This document shows positions 25,270-37,584 of a stretch of 64,000 nt of DNA, piece after piece (within the stretch, counting starts at the first letter, position 1; the number at the start of each line of letters is the position of its first letter). This stretch comes from Dipetalonema caudispina (taxonomy: Eukaryota; Nematoda; Chromadorea; Rhabditida; Onchocercidae), in assembly GCA_013365325.1 (NCBI GenBank), contig JABVXV010000067.1:186532-250531 (forward strand), given 5' to 3'. The notes below the pieces were generated by a model, which was given only the letters and a program-made list of their open reading frames with translations, was not told the origin of the DNA and made no database searches. Made by a program: the position numbers and the translations under genes.

Positions 25270-28200
25270 ATAAATTATGATGAACGGTTCATATGTTTAT
25301 TTCTGAAAGCCAAAGTTAATGAAATTTTATCACTTTCATAAATGATACGATTGTATAATGAGATGAAAGGTCACATAGGATTATCGATCTTCAATTAAAT
25401 ATTTATAAATGATAAGAGTATGTGATGAGATGAAAGGTCATATAGAAATGGTTCAAAAAATCTGTGTTTAAAGCGATAATAGAATAATAAGAATTAAAGA
25501 TAATAAATGGTATGAATAGGTTCGGTCAAGTCTGTCCATATGTTTCAGTTCCATAGGGCACAAGCAGTGCAATATTCCACATATGGTATCTGTCCATATA
25601 TTTGCATTTTACAATGAAATTCAATAGAAAGAGAGCTTGAAAGGGAAAAGAATGCGATCAAATTTATGATAATTTAATCGACTTATTATTTAAATTTAAT
25701 TTATGCTAGCATTTAATTACATAATTATATTGATTGTAAGTAGTGAAAAATGAATTCAAGTTTAATCGGGTCAAACTATTGAACTGATTCAAAGTAACGA
25801 TTAACGATAAAAATGAAACAGCAATTTTGTGAGATAAAAATATGTTAAAAGGTCGATATAAAAATGAGAAATAAAATGGAATGAAAATGCGGGAGAATTG
25901 TTTTTTTTTCCTGAAAGGTACCGAAATGAAAAGAAACGCAGATGACACGGTGACACATCCTTTCATTAAGCATTCTACTCAACAACAGAATTCAACATCA
26001 ACCCTCAATCTTTCAGCTCTCTGCCTTTCACTAAATTTAAATGCAAAAATCGTCGTCCACTGTAATTTACAGCAATGGGATTGATAGTGAAAAAGTCATA
26101 AAATATTGCAAAATTTTGTGCATAACGACGGCAAAAAATGTATTTTGTAAGAGAAAAAAAAATTGTTTTCGAAAATCAAAATGAAATTTTAAAAAGTAAA
26201 CCAATATTAGATTGTTTTATCTCGATGGGAAAAATTACAACAAATACAGTTAGTCATTAAACATCAAGAAATGCACTAAACCATAAGGTCAAGTTTTAAG
26301 TAATACTTGACACATTATCATCATGTATGCGTCTTTAATTGAATGACGAAACCTGAAGAGTACGCAGATATAAGCGGGGGACATATTCCGCGGTAATTCT
26401 AAATAATACTGCTTTTTTTTTCCATCATTTTTACCATTGTTACATTTATCTTTTAGATCAACTAATTTGTTGATATTCAAAATTAAAAAGTGAGGAATGG
26501 AAAAGGAAATTAAAAAATTACCAAAAGAAGAAATTTTTTTTTTCTCTCGTCTATCAAAAACGTAGGACATTCCATTATTAGCCTCTCATATATTTTCAAT
26601 GAAGGGGAAAAAAAAAGGTCAACAGAAATTTGATCCAAGATAAGTTCTTAGTACTGTATTTTGGAAAGAAAAGTAATACATTATAGGAAATATTTACAAT
26701 ATGTTGAACTTCAAACTTGTTTCGAACTTGTTAGTGCTAAAATTTACAAGATTAATTAATGAATTATTTTATATATTGATAAGATCAAGGCCTGTTCTTC
26801 AAGGTTGCATGATATATTCGGAGAAGAAGTAGTGAACAGTACAATAGATACAGTTTCATTTTCTTTTTTTCTTTTAAACAGATTCAGTAAATTTTTTTTT
26901 AAATCTAACATTGGAATATTTTGAGGGTAAACTTTGCTAAGATTGTTACAATATCAAAGTGAGATGTGAATGAGTGGTTAGAAATATTAAGTGAGCATTT
27001 TAAAATGTGTAAAATAAATGAAAGGTGAAATATAAAAAGTTGTGAAAATTGAAAGAATAATTTTCTTTTCTCCAATTTACTGGTGGAACTATTTGATTGA
27101 GGGAATTTGCTTGGTGCTTAAATATTTGTCCAAACACTCAAATGAAGCATTCGATTGGATTTTGATAGTGAAAAGCTAAAGGATATGAATCATATGGAAT
27201 GAAAAAGATCAAATGAAGTGCACCAATGAAGTGCTTTTAGCTTTTTAAAAGAGAGGAAGAGAAGGAATCATCATCGTAATCCTTTCACAATATGTTTATA
27301 TTTCAGTTCATTCCATTTGGCGGTGAAATTGAAAATCAAATTTCAATGCATAAAATGGCGGCAGTTTTAAAAGAAATATAATTGCTAAATGCATCAATCA
27401 AAATAAGTTTTTTCCATATTTTATGATCAAATCTAATGAACAAGTAGTAATCTTCCTTAGCTCTATTAGCTAAATTTACAAATGAATTATGATATTTCAA
27501 TGTTAGATCTAATCCTATGTTTTTATACAAACTACAATTCATAAAATTTCAAAATTATAATCTCACTTTTTCCACATCAATTAAAAACTCATACATGTTC
27601 AGTAATATAAATCTAATTCTAGAAAATTATATCAATTTATTGGAATGCCTCTATTTTGGCATAAGTTTAAATTCGGGAAAAAATTCAAGGATGTATACCA
27701 ATAAATTTTGGAAAAAACTGAGTTAATCTATCTTCTTCAGCATTATTTTTGTATGTTTTTCCATATATTTTCCGAATAATTATATTCATCAAATATTATA
27801 ATTATTCTGTTTTAAAAATAATATACTGAGCATCAATCTGATATTATACCAATCAGCAACACAGGAAAATTATCATTTCTTCAGCAATCCTTAAGAAGAA
27901 GACCGGAACTGCCTAAGTATCTACCGGTTGATATGTTGTAACAGTCAGATATTAGTCTTTTTGGCTTTTTATAATAATTAAAAATATATTGATAATTTTG
28001 AATTTTTTAGGGATGAAAGAATTTAGCACAAAAAAAAAAATAATATAATGCATGGAATATTTTCAATTCTTTGGGATTTCCAAACATCAACAAAGTGTTG
28101 AAACGTAATAAAAGTGCAGTACTATCTCGGTGATCTGTAATTTATAAATTAATAAATGGCGGAAATACTGGAAGATGGCAGGGGGCTTCAATGAAATACG

Positions 28201-29713
28201 GAACTGAATGACCTTGAACTTTTTTGAACTAAAATGGAAAAAATGAGTTGTGCCTGAAACGTAAATGAAATATTTTATGCATAAAACGTATGTGAGGGAC
28301 CAAATCGATCGTAACTTTTTGTGATGAGAAAGATATAAATAAATAATGGATAGGCACAAAAAATTTCATTGCATATATCAATTTCAATACTAATATATGG
28401 AAGTGAATATTTAAATTATGATGATCTATGAGTTGAAGAAAATGATAATTTTAAATAAATTTCATTCAAGTAAAAAATTTTCTCATTTTTTTCGCAAGAT
28501 AATACTTTCTGTTACCAAAGTGATAAGAGAATTGAAAAGAGTATTATTGTCTAATTGACGGCAGAAAAATTAACAGACAGTCAGATAAGAGTTACTGATG
28601 TTGTTAAATGTTAAAAGATGAACGATGTACTTTAAAAGCACCAATTAAAACATTTTCGAGACCATTAAAATGGCACGGATCTGTTAATTTTACTGGAGAC
28701 CTTGGAAGTAGTGAAATATTTTCAGAGAAAAGAAAGAAAGAAAGAAAAAAAGAAAGATTTAGATTAAAGCCAAAGAAGCCTTAATCTAAGCTTAAGTGCA
28801 ACTTTTTACATAATCCTTGAAATCTAAATGAAAACAATCTTATTATTTTTAAGTCTTAAAACTATAAATATTTAATTGGGAATATGATGCCTATGGAATC
28901 GGATATGATAGCAAAAGTTTGAAGCGGAAATTACAGATCAACTATAACAGTTATAATCGATACAACAACAGCTATCACTTTATATTTGCTACATTTCTCA
29001 CAATAATTGCCAGATGTTCCATTATTCCCATCATATCACAGGGTAGTAATTTTCCTTTTTTCTTTTTTTTTTTTTTTTTTTTAAATGTGATTTGTTAGAA
29101 ATTTTTGTGAGTCAAATCATAAAAAAAAGATTATAACTGCGACATATGTTAGTAAACTTGAAATTTCCTAAAGAAGTAATAAATCACATTTAATTGTTAG
29201 TGAAATTAATAACAATTTTATGCTTTACTGGAAAACAAATCATACTAATGCATTTTTTACTTCCTACGATAGCAAAGAAGTGATAAGGAATGGGAACGGT
29301 AAATGATAAGGAAAAATTTGAAGAAAGGAAAAAAGCGCTTCTTAATTGTGTTCATAGGTGAAATGAATCTTAATTTGCATATTGAAAAAGAAATTGACAG
29401 AAATATGTGTTATCATCATTGAATCAAAATATTTTATACCATTCGCAAATGCATTTTATTTCTCATTGAAATTTAAGAATTCATGAAACAGATTGATTGT
29501 AAATGATTTAAATTTCTTCTATACCTTTCATCTATTCCATTATCTCATCTGTTAGAAATGAAAAAAGAAAGATAAGGATCAATCATGTCATCTTGTCAAT
29601 ACTGATACAAGGGAATTCTCAGGGTATATATATGTATTATCAGTAGCAGAAATATCGATTGATAATAAAAAAAAAAAATTTTGCGCACAAAGTGGAAAAT
29701 GACTGAAGAAATT

Positions 29714-29735
29714 GGAGGGGGAGGGGGGGGGGGGG
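29714..29735 (+). repeat. G-tract with possible G-quadruplex
   Basis: GG-A-G5-A-G13 over 22 bases in otherwise AT-rich DNA. The long runs could form a quadruplex on the plus strand. Homopolymer length may be unreliable in assembly. Confidence 0.8.
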
Positions 29736-30969
29736 TGTAACACACTCTTATTTTAATGCAGTATCGATAATTTTATTATAAGGAACTTTACAATAATTTT
29801 CACTTTTATTAATTTCAAAACTATCATAGAATGATATTTATGAAGAGGCGCATATGTCACAGAAGCTCCCTATTAATAACTATAATTATATCCTTTAAAA
29901 TAATATTAGTTAAAAGATGATTCATTATCGTGGGAAGAGTAAGCTGAAGGAAAGTAAGCAAGCGGAATTGAATTGAGTCGTGCGGGGTAATGCGACATTG
30001 TGCGCCGTGCGTTTGGTGCAAGAAAACTGTCTGTGTGTTTAGTGCCGGAATTCATTTCAACAAGAAATTAGCATAATAGGGCAAATCATAGCGTATAGCT
30101 CAAATGATTCTCTGCTTGTTTCCATTTTTTTTTTGCTCAAAATGCTCTAAAGACACACATAGACAGACAGAGACAGACAGTATCGGAGATGAAGAAATGA
30201 AAGAATTTGAAATGAAATTGGCCGATGAGGAAGAAGAAAGGAGTGATAACAATGGAAATGGCAGATTAAAAGTGCTGAAGGTCGTGAGAGGAGTTGTCGT
30301 AATACTACGAAAGTATCAATAATGTTGAGATAGAGTATGGAAGAAGAGGAAAGGAAAATGAATTTAGGAGAGGAAGAGGAAGGAAAGGAAAGGAGATGGA
30401 CATGAATAACTTGACCATAGGTCATCATCGATGTGTCGTGGCAATGGCGAGAGGGAGAGAGAGGGAAGACTTTTGCATTCAAAAGTGATAAAAAGTTCGC
30501 CTTGCATGAGAGGGTAAATATTTGAACTATGAAGCTAAAGGTTGAAAATTTAAATATTTAAAAGGATAAATCTACACCGATTATTTTTAACTAATTAAAA
30601 TTTGACAATATTTGTTGACGAAAAAATCTAACTAATATGACAAACTTTTTATTATTGAATCAATTAATTGAATTGAATTAAAATTTTCTTATTTTAATTA
30701 TAGACTAAAAATAAATGTTAGCTTTAGAAATTCGAAATTAAAAGTGTCATTTTATCTCAAAGAAAAGGAAAAAATCTTTATAATTGTTACTTGAATTTCA
30801 AGATATATCTTTGCTTTCAAGTTCTTTCGCAATTTTGCTGATAAATTTAGGTCATTTAATTTTGTCGTCAAATTTAAATTATATTTTAGTCCACTAAATC
30901 AATGTTTCATTTCCATCGCTAATCACTATTATTATTATTATTATTATCGGCTTGGTATATTCTTGAATC

Positions 30970-31005
30970 TTACAAGGCAAAGTTCAAGAGAACTTTGCCT
31001 TGTAA
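30970..31005. repeat. Perfect 16-bp hairpin with 4-nt loop
   Basis: TTACAAGGCAAAGTTC (30970-30985), loop AAGA, then the exact complement (30990-31005). It is one of the strongest short stem-loops in the window, lies about 900 bp from the pentapeptide-repeat fragment, and is not followed by a clear T-run. Confidence 0.9.
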
Positions 31006-31873
31006 AATTAAATCCAATGAAGAGCAAAAAAACTTGAAAAAAAAAATAATTATTTTGATTATTAACTGATTGCAAAAAACAAATTTTCTTTTTGCCATTA
31101 TTATCAATATATCCTTATAGTTTATGGCAAAAAAAAAAATTGATAATCAATTTATCAGTTTTTTATTTGTTATTGCTCTTCTAAAATCAAAAGCAAAATG
31201 CTTATCGATAGATAAAGAATTGCTTAGAAATATTTCTTTATGAGTGAAATAATAAAATGTAAAATCAAACGTAATTAAATTTCTCACCCAAATGATTATT
31301 TTTTGCTTTACAATTCAATGAAATTATGCAATTTTGACGTATTTTATGAACGGAAGTCGGAAAAGGACAACAAATTGCAATTACTACAATAAATGTATTG
31401 TCGTAGGAAGAGAATGCGCAATGATGTCTAATTAATTAAGAGCGAACTATATGAAGTACTCATCAATGAATTTTTATATCGAAATGTGACAATAAAATTA
31501 AAAATTAAGAATGTAAAATGTAATATGGTACATTTTTGATTTTTTTGATTAAGACAATTGCCATCAGAGTGAACCATCAGTGAAGGACGAAAATGGGTAA
31601 AACAACAACTAAAAAAATCTCAACCTACAAGACGGAAGGTTGAAGGAGAAGAATGGATGAATTAACCTCGTATTAACCTTTCTAGAAGAGAAACTGAGTT
31701 GCAAAGTTGTTCTGAAATTTTTGTCCTTGCACAGTGCAAATACAATCTCAGAATCATACACCAAACTTTGACATAGCATATCTTGACCCTCATAGTTATT
31801 CCCGAGTTCTAACACATTCTTAATTGAAGCTGTGATTAGTCTTAAATCTTGAGCACTAATTACTGCACTAATT

Positions 31874-32173
31874 TCACTCCCTCAAATTTGCAGAAACAAA
31901 TTTTGCAAAACTCAAGTCTATACCTTTTATTCTGATACCTTGCAAATTAGCATTAGACATATTAGCTCCACGCAAATCAACATTAATAATGGATACATCT
32001 GATAAGTCTGCATAAGAAGAATCGGGAAAATTGAAATATTTCAAACTTAATGCAGTAAGCTTGGCATTAGTGCATCCATTATTCCTAGTTTCTATAATTT
32101 CACCTGACCTTATAATACAATCCTGAACTAGGCTTCGTGACCAAAAGAAGAGTCCATTGAAAACAAAGTTTAA
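31874..32173 (-). pseudogene. Pentapeptide-repeat fragment resembling KCTD9 C-terminal region
   Basis: An open frame of 100 codons including the stop, with no start codon at its 5' end. The C-terminal half is nine consecutive five-residue units in register (ADLSD, VSIIN, VDLRG, ANMSN, ANLQG and so on), the A(D/N)LXX pattern that folds into a right-handed beta-helix. The stretch before it (ALSLKYFNF) resembles the LDLRYINF entry into the KCTD9 repeats. KCTD9 has a BTB domain and many more repeats; neither is found here, and the frame stops after SANLRE. It is most likely a truncated copy or one exon of a gene whose other exons I could not see. A short open frame at 32219-32320 (same strand) might belong to it, but an equally open plus-strand frame overlaps it. 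Confidence 0.35.
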
Positions 32174-33059
32174 TTATAACTTGATAATGTTACTTTTCAT
32201 AGAACAAGTACTGAATATTTAAGAAATTCCGTTCAATTTTTTTCTTAGGTTTATAAGACTGGTAGATCGGTTGTACAAGAATTCTTTGGCGGTTCGCAGA
32301 TCAATATTTCGATAATGCATCTTTCTCTATTCTGTCATATCTATAATTTCTCGGGAAGGATTTTGGCTGGGAAATAGGAATTTTGCCTGAAAAATTAATG
32401 CTTAAGTCATAGCTAACAAAGTATTTCAATGATCGTTGTATCATTTCTGTTTTATTCTATGTTTAAACTATTTTAAAATCTCTACTTCCAATTCAGTTCA
32501 TTTCCTTCCTCTCTCCTTTTTCCTTTTCATCAAGCCTAATTTACACTCTAATGAGGATAATTGGTTTACTATCAGAAATGATAAAGCTGTTTTAGGCCGT
32601 TGGAAAAACTGAAAGAAAGTAGAAATGATCGATTTAAAACTATTCTGTAAAAAAATGCCCAAATGTGTGAGTACTTTTTGACTCATTATAAAAATTATGT
32701 CCAACCTAGAGGAAGCTGAGAAATTTCAGTTGAAAAAATTGGTTCAAAATTCAGAAAAGAAGGGAAATTCATAAGTAGCAAATTAACTGGACGTCCACAA
32801 AGATGCAATAACTGTTGTTGTTATTCTACTTGTTTAAATCCATTAAAATTCGAATAAATGTTAGAATTTCGAAGATGGTAGATAAAAGACATTTCCATTT
32901 TGCATCGCTTGCTGGCATAAAAGCAAAATATCTTAAATGTGATCTTAAATACTTTACAGATAAAATCTTAGGCTCTTTATTGCTTTACTTTTTCTGATAA
33001 AAAGCTACTCTTACTTTAAGTCTTAATTTAGCCATACATTTAGCCTTAACCAATTTCAG
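32174..33059. other. Spacer between pentapeptide fragment and small plus-strand ORF
   Basis: AT-rich. It contains a plus-strand open frame after a good acceptor (from about 32250) and an ATG-initiated frame at 32875, either of which could be an upstream exon of the ORF at 33060. Neither is recognised. Confidence 0.4.
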
Positions 33060-33209
33060 GAGTTTAACATACGTTGGGAAGCTTGCATGACAAGGCCAAT
33101 GCTGCAGAAGCTGGAAGATCATTTGCGCTTTTACGGTAAACCTGAATTGACAATTGAAGAGCGAAAATTGCTTTGGGCATATGGTGAACCAAGGGATATA
33201 AATGAGTGA
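33060..33209 (+). CDS. Small unassigned ORF or last exon
   Basis: A 49-codon open frame follows a good acceptor (AATTTCAG) and ends at TGA 33207-33209. The translation reads like real protein: MTRPMLQKLEDHL, RFYGKPELTIEERKLL, then WAYGEPRDINE. It is charged and helical with no signal peptide or membrane segment. The start is open to question. The internal Met at 33087 would give 40 residues after trans-splicing, and a single-codon first exon at 32875-32877 (ATG|gtagat) would give 50. Its size and composition suggest a small mitochondrial or ribosome-associated protein, but this is a guess; I do not recognise the family. Confidence 0.4.
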   Translation, partial: EFNIRWEACMTRPMLQKLEDHLRFYGKPELTIEERKLLWAYGEPRDINE

Positions 33210-33703
33210 ATTTTTGTATTTATTCAGTAAAATCAGGCCTAAGCATCTGTATAACACAATATTATATAAAAGGCATAGCTAGCAAACATTAAGTAAGCCA
33301 TAAATCTAATGTGACTAATGAGCCTTATATATTGGATAAGAAAGAAATGGGCCAACACAATAGCAGACATATATTTGTGAAAAGAGTTTAGGAAAGGCAA
33401 GCTTGTAATAATTATAGTTAATAACTTCGATAGTGACGCCTAATGAAGAGAAATGTTCTTCAGTTTATTGAGGCTCAAAAAAATTTTGTTTAATAAAGAA
33501 GCCTAAAGGTGTGTTTTCTATTAACGTGGCTATGATTGTAAGAGAAACTTGATCACATCGATTATCATATAATATAATTTGGGTTCATTTGGATTAAATC
33601 ATTTCAAAAATTATTTACTTTATTAATTACGACTTTAATTTTAAATAATAGATTTTCATATCGTTTGATGGTAAATTTACTTCTTTGAAGGGCGTTACGG
33701 TCG

Positions 33704-36386
33704 ATGAATTTGGTGCACGATATGATTCTATTTCAAGAAGATGTGTTTACGGTAAATGACTTTATTTTATTATCATCAATCATCACGGATTATTATTAAT
33801 TAATGACATATTTAAAATAGAATTTGGAACAGATACATTAAATTTTTAATACATAAAATAGGACATTTTTCAAAAAAGGAAAAATACTCCTATCAAAATT
33901 TTTATGAATTTTGATTTAAAAAAAAAGGTACAATTTAGATGACGCGAGATATAATCGATCATTATTATGCTGATAACGTTGTTTATTTGGAGCTACATGT
34001 GAAGCCATGTGTAAGCGTACAGTTAACACCAGAAACATTCTTGAGGAAAATGATCCAAGCTATCACAGCTGCAAAACGAATATATCACAGTATGATTATT
34101 AAAGTACTAGTAATTGTCGAGTTGGAAACATCGATTGAAAAAGTTCAAGAAGCTATTGATTTGGTTATGATACTTGGTAAGAAATCTATGGAATCCTTTT
34201 TAATCATTAATTAATTATTTGCATCTAAGAAGATTGTTTCTCTGTTCACTCATTCATAATTATATACTTTTTAGTGCCGGAAATTTTGTCCGCCAATGTT
34301 AAGAAGAAACTATGAAATGACAAAAAAAACAATGTATCCTAAAAATTTCCTTTTTTTTTTAAAATAATTCATACAGTATTATTTAACGATCATAGTATTA
34401 CTGTAATACTAACATTACTTAAATGTAGTTGATAGTGTAGCGAATCTTGAAAGCTTTAAACAAGCCAAAACATTGATACTTCAAGGCTAAGTAATTCAAT
34501 AATCTTTCTAGGTAATCAACGATAATTTCTTTTGGGAAATCTCGAATAGAGATATTTTGTTCGGTTGCATGAAAAGTATTTTAATAATTGGTTATATCTG
34601 ATAATATTAATTATGAGTATCATTGATTAAGTATCATCAGGAGTCGAAGTTGATGAAACTACCTTTTCTTTTTATCATTCTCTCCTAAAGAACGATATTG
34701 TAGGAAGGACTCGTAGATCTAAAAATTTGCCTGATAGCGACATAATACAAGGTATGGAGATAGTTTTTGGTAATCCAAATAAAGTTGACATGAATCAGTT
34801 GCAAAAAATGCTTGACTATGTTCGACAGGAATCTGAACTAACGATAGTTTTTAATCTTGCTAAGGTTATTATAACATTTTCGTCTTAAATTAATTATAAA
34901 AACTTAAGACTTGACTTTAATTAATTGCTTCGATTGTATGGAATATTAGACTTTTATGAATAGGATCTTTGTTTCATCATTCAGTTAGAAAATGAGAAGG
35001 GCGCAGGAATTTGATTTCCAACAAGAATAATCTTTTTAATCTAGATACTTTGGATTTAAATTTGAAAATAAATTAATCAATAGTGTCATTGTTTTTCGAT
35101 ATAACGTTTTTTTTTTTTTTTTTTTGAATAGCAAATCGTTATGAAATGATTGGATAAGATTTCCGAGGTACATTTTTCAAATTTTCAAAGATAAAAAATA
35201 TATGAATAGAAATCGATTGGTTCCAGAAAACATAGCATAAGTATTTCCATGTATCAAAGAACGGGACGATCACGCTTTTGCCATCCTTACGTTTAACTAT
35301 TGCTCTTATGATAATGACAAGGAAGAAATGAAATTTAAATTCTGCTTAAAGCTTATTGGCGTGGTAGCGAATAAACAATTCAAAATCTTTGATATTTTAT
35401 TCTGAATATGTAAAAATATCTTGTCGAATTACTTTAGGTTAATAATGACATGAACCAATTGTACAATATTTTACTGTTCCATCCCGATCGACTATGCAAT
35501 GCAGAAATTTTGAGTACTCTAAGTCAAAATGAAAATGAAATAGATCAACATGTATTAACCGATCGTTTGTTGTCAATGAAATTACCTATAGGTATGTCAT
35601 TCAGGAAAATTAATTCAACAGATTTGATAGCTGGATATCTTTTGTAATTCTAGCTAGTCCATTTTGATGCTTTTTTTTTTAAAAAAAAAAAGAATACCTA
35701 GGAAAAAAAATTAGAAGAATAGTTGATAAATTTTAAAATGTGACAGATTTTCAAAGTATCATAAAAATGAAGTATTTGCTACAGAATTTTCCTACACTGC
35801 TAATCAATTGATCTGTCCGCAAGACAAGAAATCCGTTTGTCGGAAGTATTTTTATCATTTGCTTTCAACAAATTATCCCATAATTCCTACTGTAAGTTGT
35901 TATTTATTCATAACTAAACAATATTAAAGATGGCTAATATCAGAACAGATATTATGTTTTATCACGAAGAGTATCCAGAAATGAGCTAAGTTCAATGAAC
36001 TTGCTAGTAAGTGAGGTGTTGCATTTAAAAAAAAAAAAAACAAACAATATCTCTAATTTTTTCAGACAGGACTTGGTGAACTTTTGGGTCGTAGTTTATC
36101 GGATGAATATTATGAATTAGCCATAAGTATGAATTTGAAGCCAAGCGATATCTACAGACTCTCACTAACCGCGTCATTTTTCACGGAAAAGACTCCACGT
36201 AATAACCGTCATGAATTATTCCCATTCGCTAAACAGTATGATGAATTTGCAAGACAATACATGCTGGAAAAATCTACTGATTGGAAGCTTCAAATTATTC
36301 GAAATAATCAATTTTTTCTAAGCCGACCATTGGCTTCTCAACGAAAACAACGTCGACGTCGTATCATTGATCTTTTGTATTGTTGA
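33704..36386 (+). CDS. Adenosine-deaminase-like protein lacking catalytic residues
   Basis: Exons are 33704-33751, 33939-34176, 34641-34864, 35438-35591, 35785-35891 and 36066-36386, in frame for 363 codons. The acceptor before the first is at 33690. Similarity to ADAL (N6-methyl-AMP deaminase family) is clear in order: VHDM...EDVFTMTRDIIDHYYADNVVYLELH, then GMEIVFGNP, PDRL, KLPIEFSYTAN and the LSDEYYELA...L helix. ADAL and MAPDA need the metal ligands HxH, the LHxxE motif, GHG and TDD. Here the HxH segment is absent because the frame begins after it. LHLSE is replaced by FNLAK, IGHG by LCNA, and CTDD by PTTG. The reading frame is nevertheless intact, suggesting a pseudoenzyme under constraint rather than a dead gene. 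There is also a roughly 30-residue insertion before GMEIVFGNP and a basic C-terminus. Unlike the active enzyme, deamination is not expected. Confidence 0.75.
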
Positions 36387-37144
36387 AATTACGCACAGGC
36401 AATCTTAGCATTTATCAACTTTTTTTTTTTTTTAATTTATGAATTTATTAAAATGTCAGCATATTATTATTATTGAGAGAATCATTTGGAAGGAGTTTCG
36501 TTGTTGTTGTTGTTGTTGTAGAAGCTCAGAGCTGTCAAATGAGAGAAATTCGCAATTTGTAGCTGTTGGGAATGAAAATCTTTTTAATTTAAAGTTTTAA
36601 TAATATGCGACAAATGATTAAAAACTCTAATTGTAATAAATCTAATAATAACAAGTGATATCTATCCGTAAAACTATGTATCAGTGCTTTTTCTAATTTA
36701 TTTATTTCGACAAAATTATGAGATTCATTTGTATTTTCCCAATTCAATTACATTCGTATTTATGTTTTTGTTTCAATTTTTCATTAACAATCTTTCGTAT
36801 GTTTGTTATGTACAATGTTATTTTACTTGTTACTTACAATAGATTAGATATATCGGAAAATTCATTCTCTTCCAGTCATTCAAAACGATTAGTTTTTACT
36901 TGACCTAGGTGATAAGGATTCAATCGTTTATGACAACATAAATAAAGCAGCAGGTTGAGTTAAACCTGTAGAAGATCCGGTGGATCATTAGTCCCGCTGA
37001 GATTTTTTTTTTTCCAACCGTATTCACGAGAATAAAAAGAGCAGAAATAATGAAATGATAAATGGATATGGAAGCAAATATGATTTGATCTAATGGATGA
37101 GATATCTTTCCACACTCCTTTGTGTCACTTTCCGCCTTACGATA
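36387..37144. other. Spacer after the ADA-like gene
   Basis: AT-rich with a T-run right after the stop and a GTT repeat near 36500-36520. No coding sequence was seen. The two flanking genes converge here if the small minus-strand gene is real. Confidence 0.5.
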
Positions 37145-37555
37145 TCATATTTTGAGGTGTTGTGATTTCGACGTTTTACTATGTTTGATAGAAAGAAGTA
37201 AGAAAATCACAACACCCCACAAAAGGATTGCATGAATTTGAGTTATTCCAACTAGAAGCATAAAATCGGTACATACCTGTCATAGATTAACATTGACCTT
37301 CCATTGATCATAACCTTTTAAATTTCACTAGTTGAATACTAACTTGCATAATGAATATCAAGCATTTTCGCAGCATAAACATTAACTGATCATTGTCAAC
37401 CTCTGACAAGAAAGAGGGAATGATCACTACATTCCTTATTTTCAAAGCTCTCGTCCACTTCACATAACTTCTTAGACCATTATTTCATCTAAGGCTTGTC
37501 CAATTCGTAATATCTACAACTCACCCAAATGTGCGGCTAATATTGCGAGTTGCAT
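37145..37555 (-). CDS. Possible three-exon small membrane protein
   Basis: Exons are 37525-37584 (coding from ATG 37555), 37344-37402 and 37145-37276. Splice sites are good (TTATTTCAG, gtgagt; TTCTTGTCAG, gttagt; CTATGACAG) and phases agree, giving 73 residues. The product has two hydrophobic stretches, MQLAILAAHL and a C-terminal one containing ILLWGVVIFLLLS, followed by a basic tail. It could be an inserted small membrane or tail-anchored protein. The first exon frame is open upstream of the ATG, so the gene could start further 5'. I do not recognise it, and chance remains a fair alternative because all three exons are short. Confidence 0.33.
37156..37216. repeat. 13-bp inverted repeat inside the putative third exon
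   Basis: GGTGTTGTGATTT (37156-37168) pairs exactly with 37204-37216 across 35 nt. Confidence 0.85.
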
Positions 37556-37584
37556 TAGTTGCGGCTTCAGTGATCTATTCTGAA

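Larger units (their letters stand above)
21988..31873. other. Gene-poor spacer upstream of sma-1
   Basis: Nearly 10 kb of AT-rich DNA with no ORF that reads like protein and no convincing exon. The part next to sma-1 (about 21990-22260) is more GC-rich and may hold the 5' UTR or promoter. Also present are poly-A/T runs, a GA tract, a TGTC-rich run near 25.2 kb, an ATT run near 30.93 kb, purine-rich DNA at 30.15-30.47 kb and two hairpins (listed separately). Confidence 0.6.

Noticed and set aside
30104..30482. Overlapping frames on both strands in purine-rich DNA
   Set aside because: The Glu/Asp-rich and Ser-rich peptides come from AGACAG and GGAAAG repeats, not from conserved coding.
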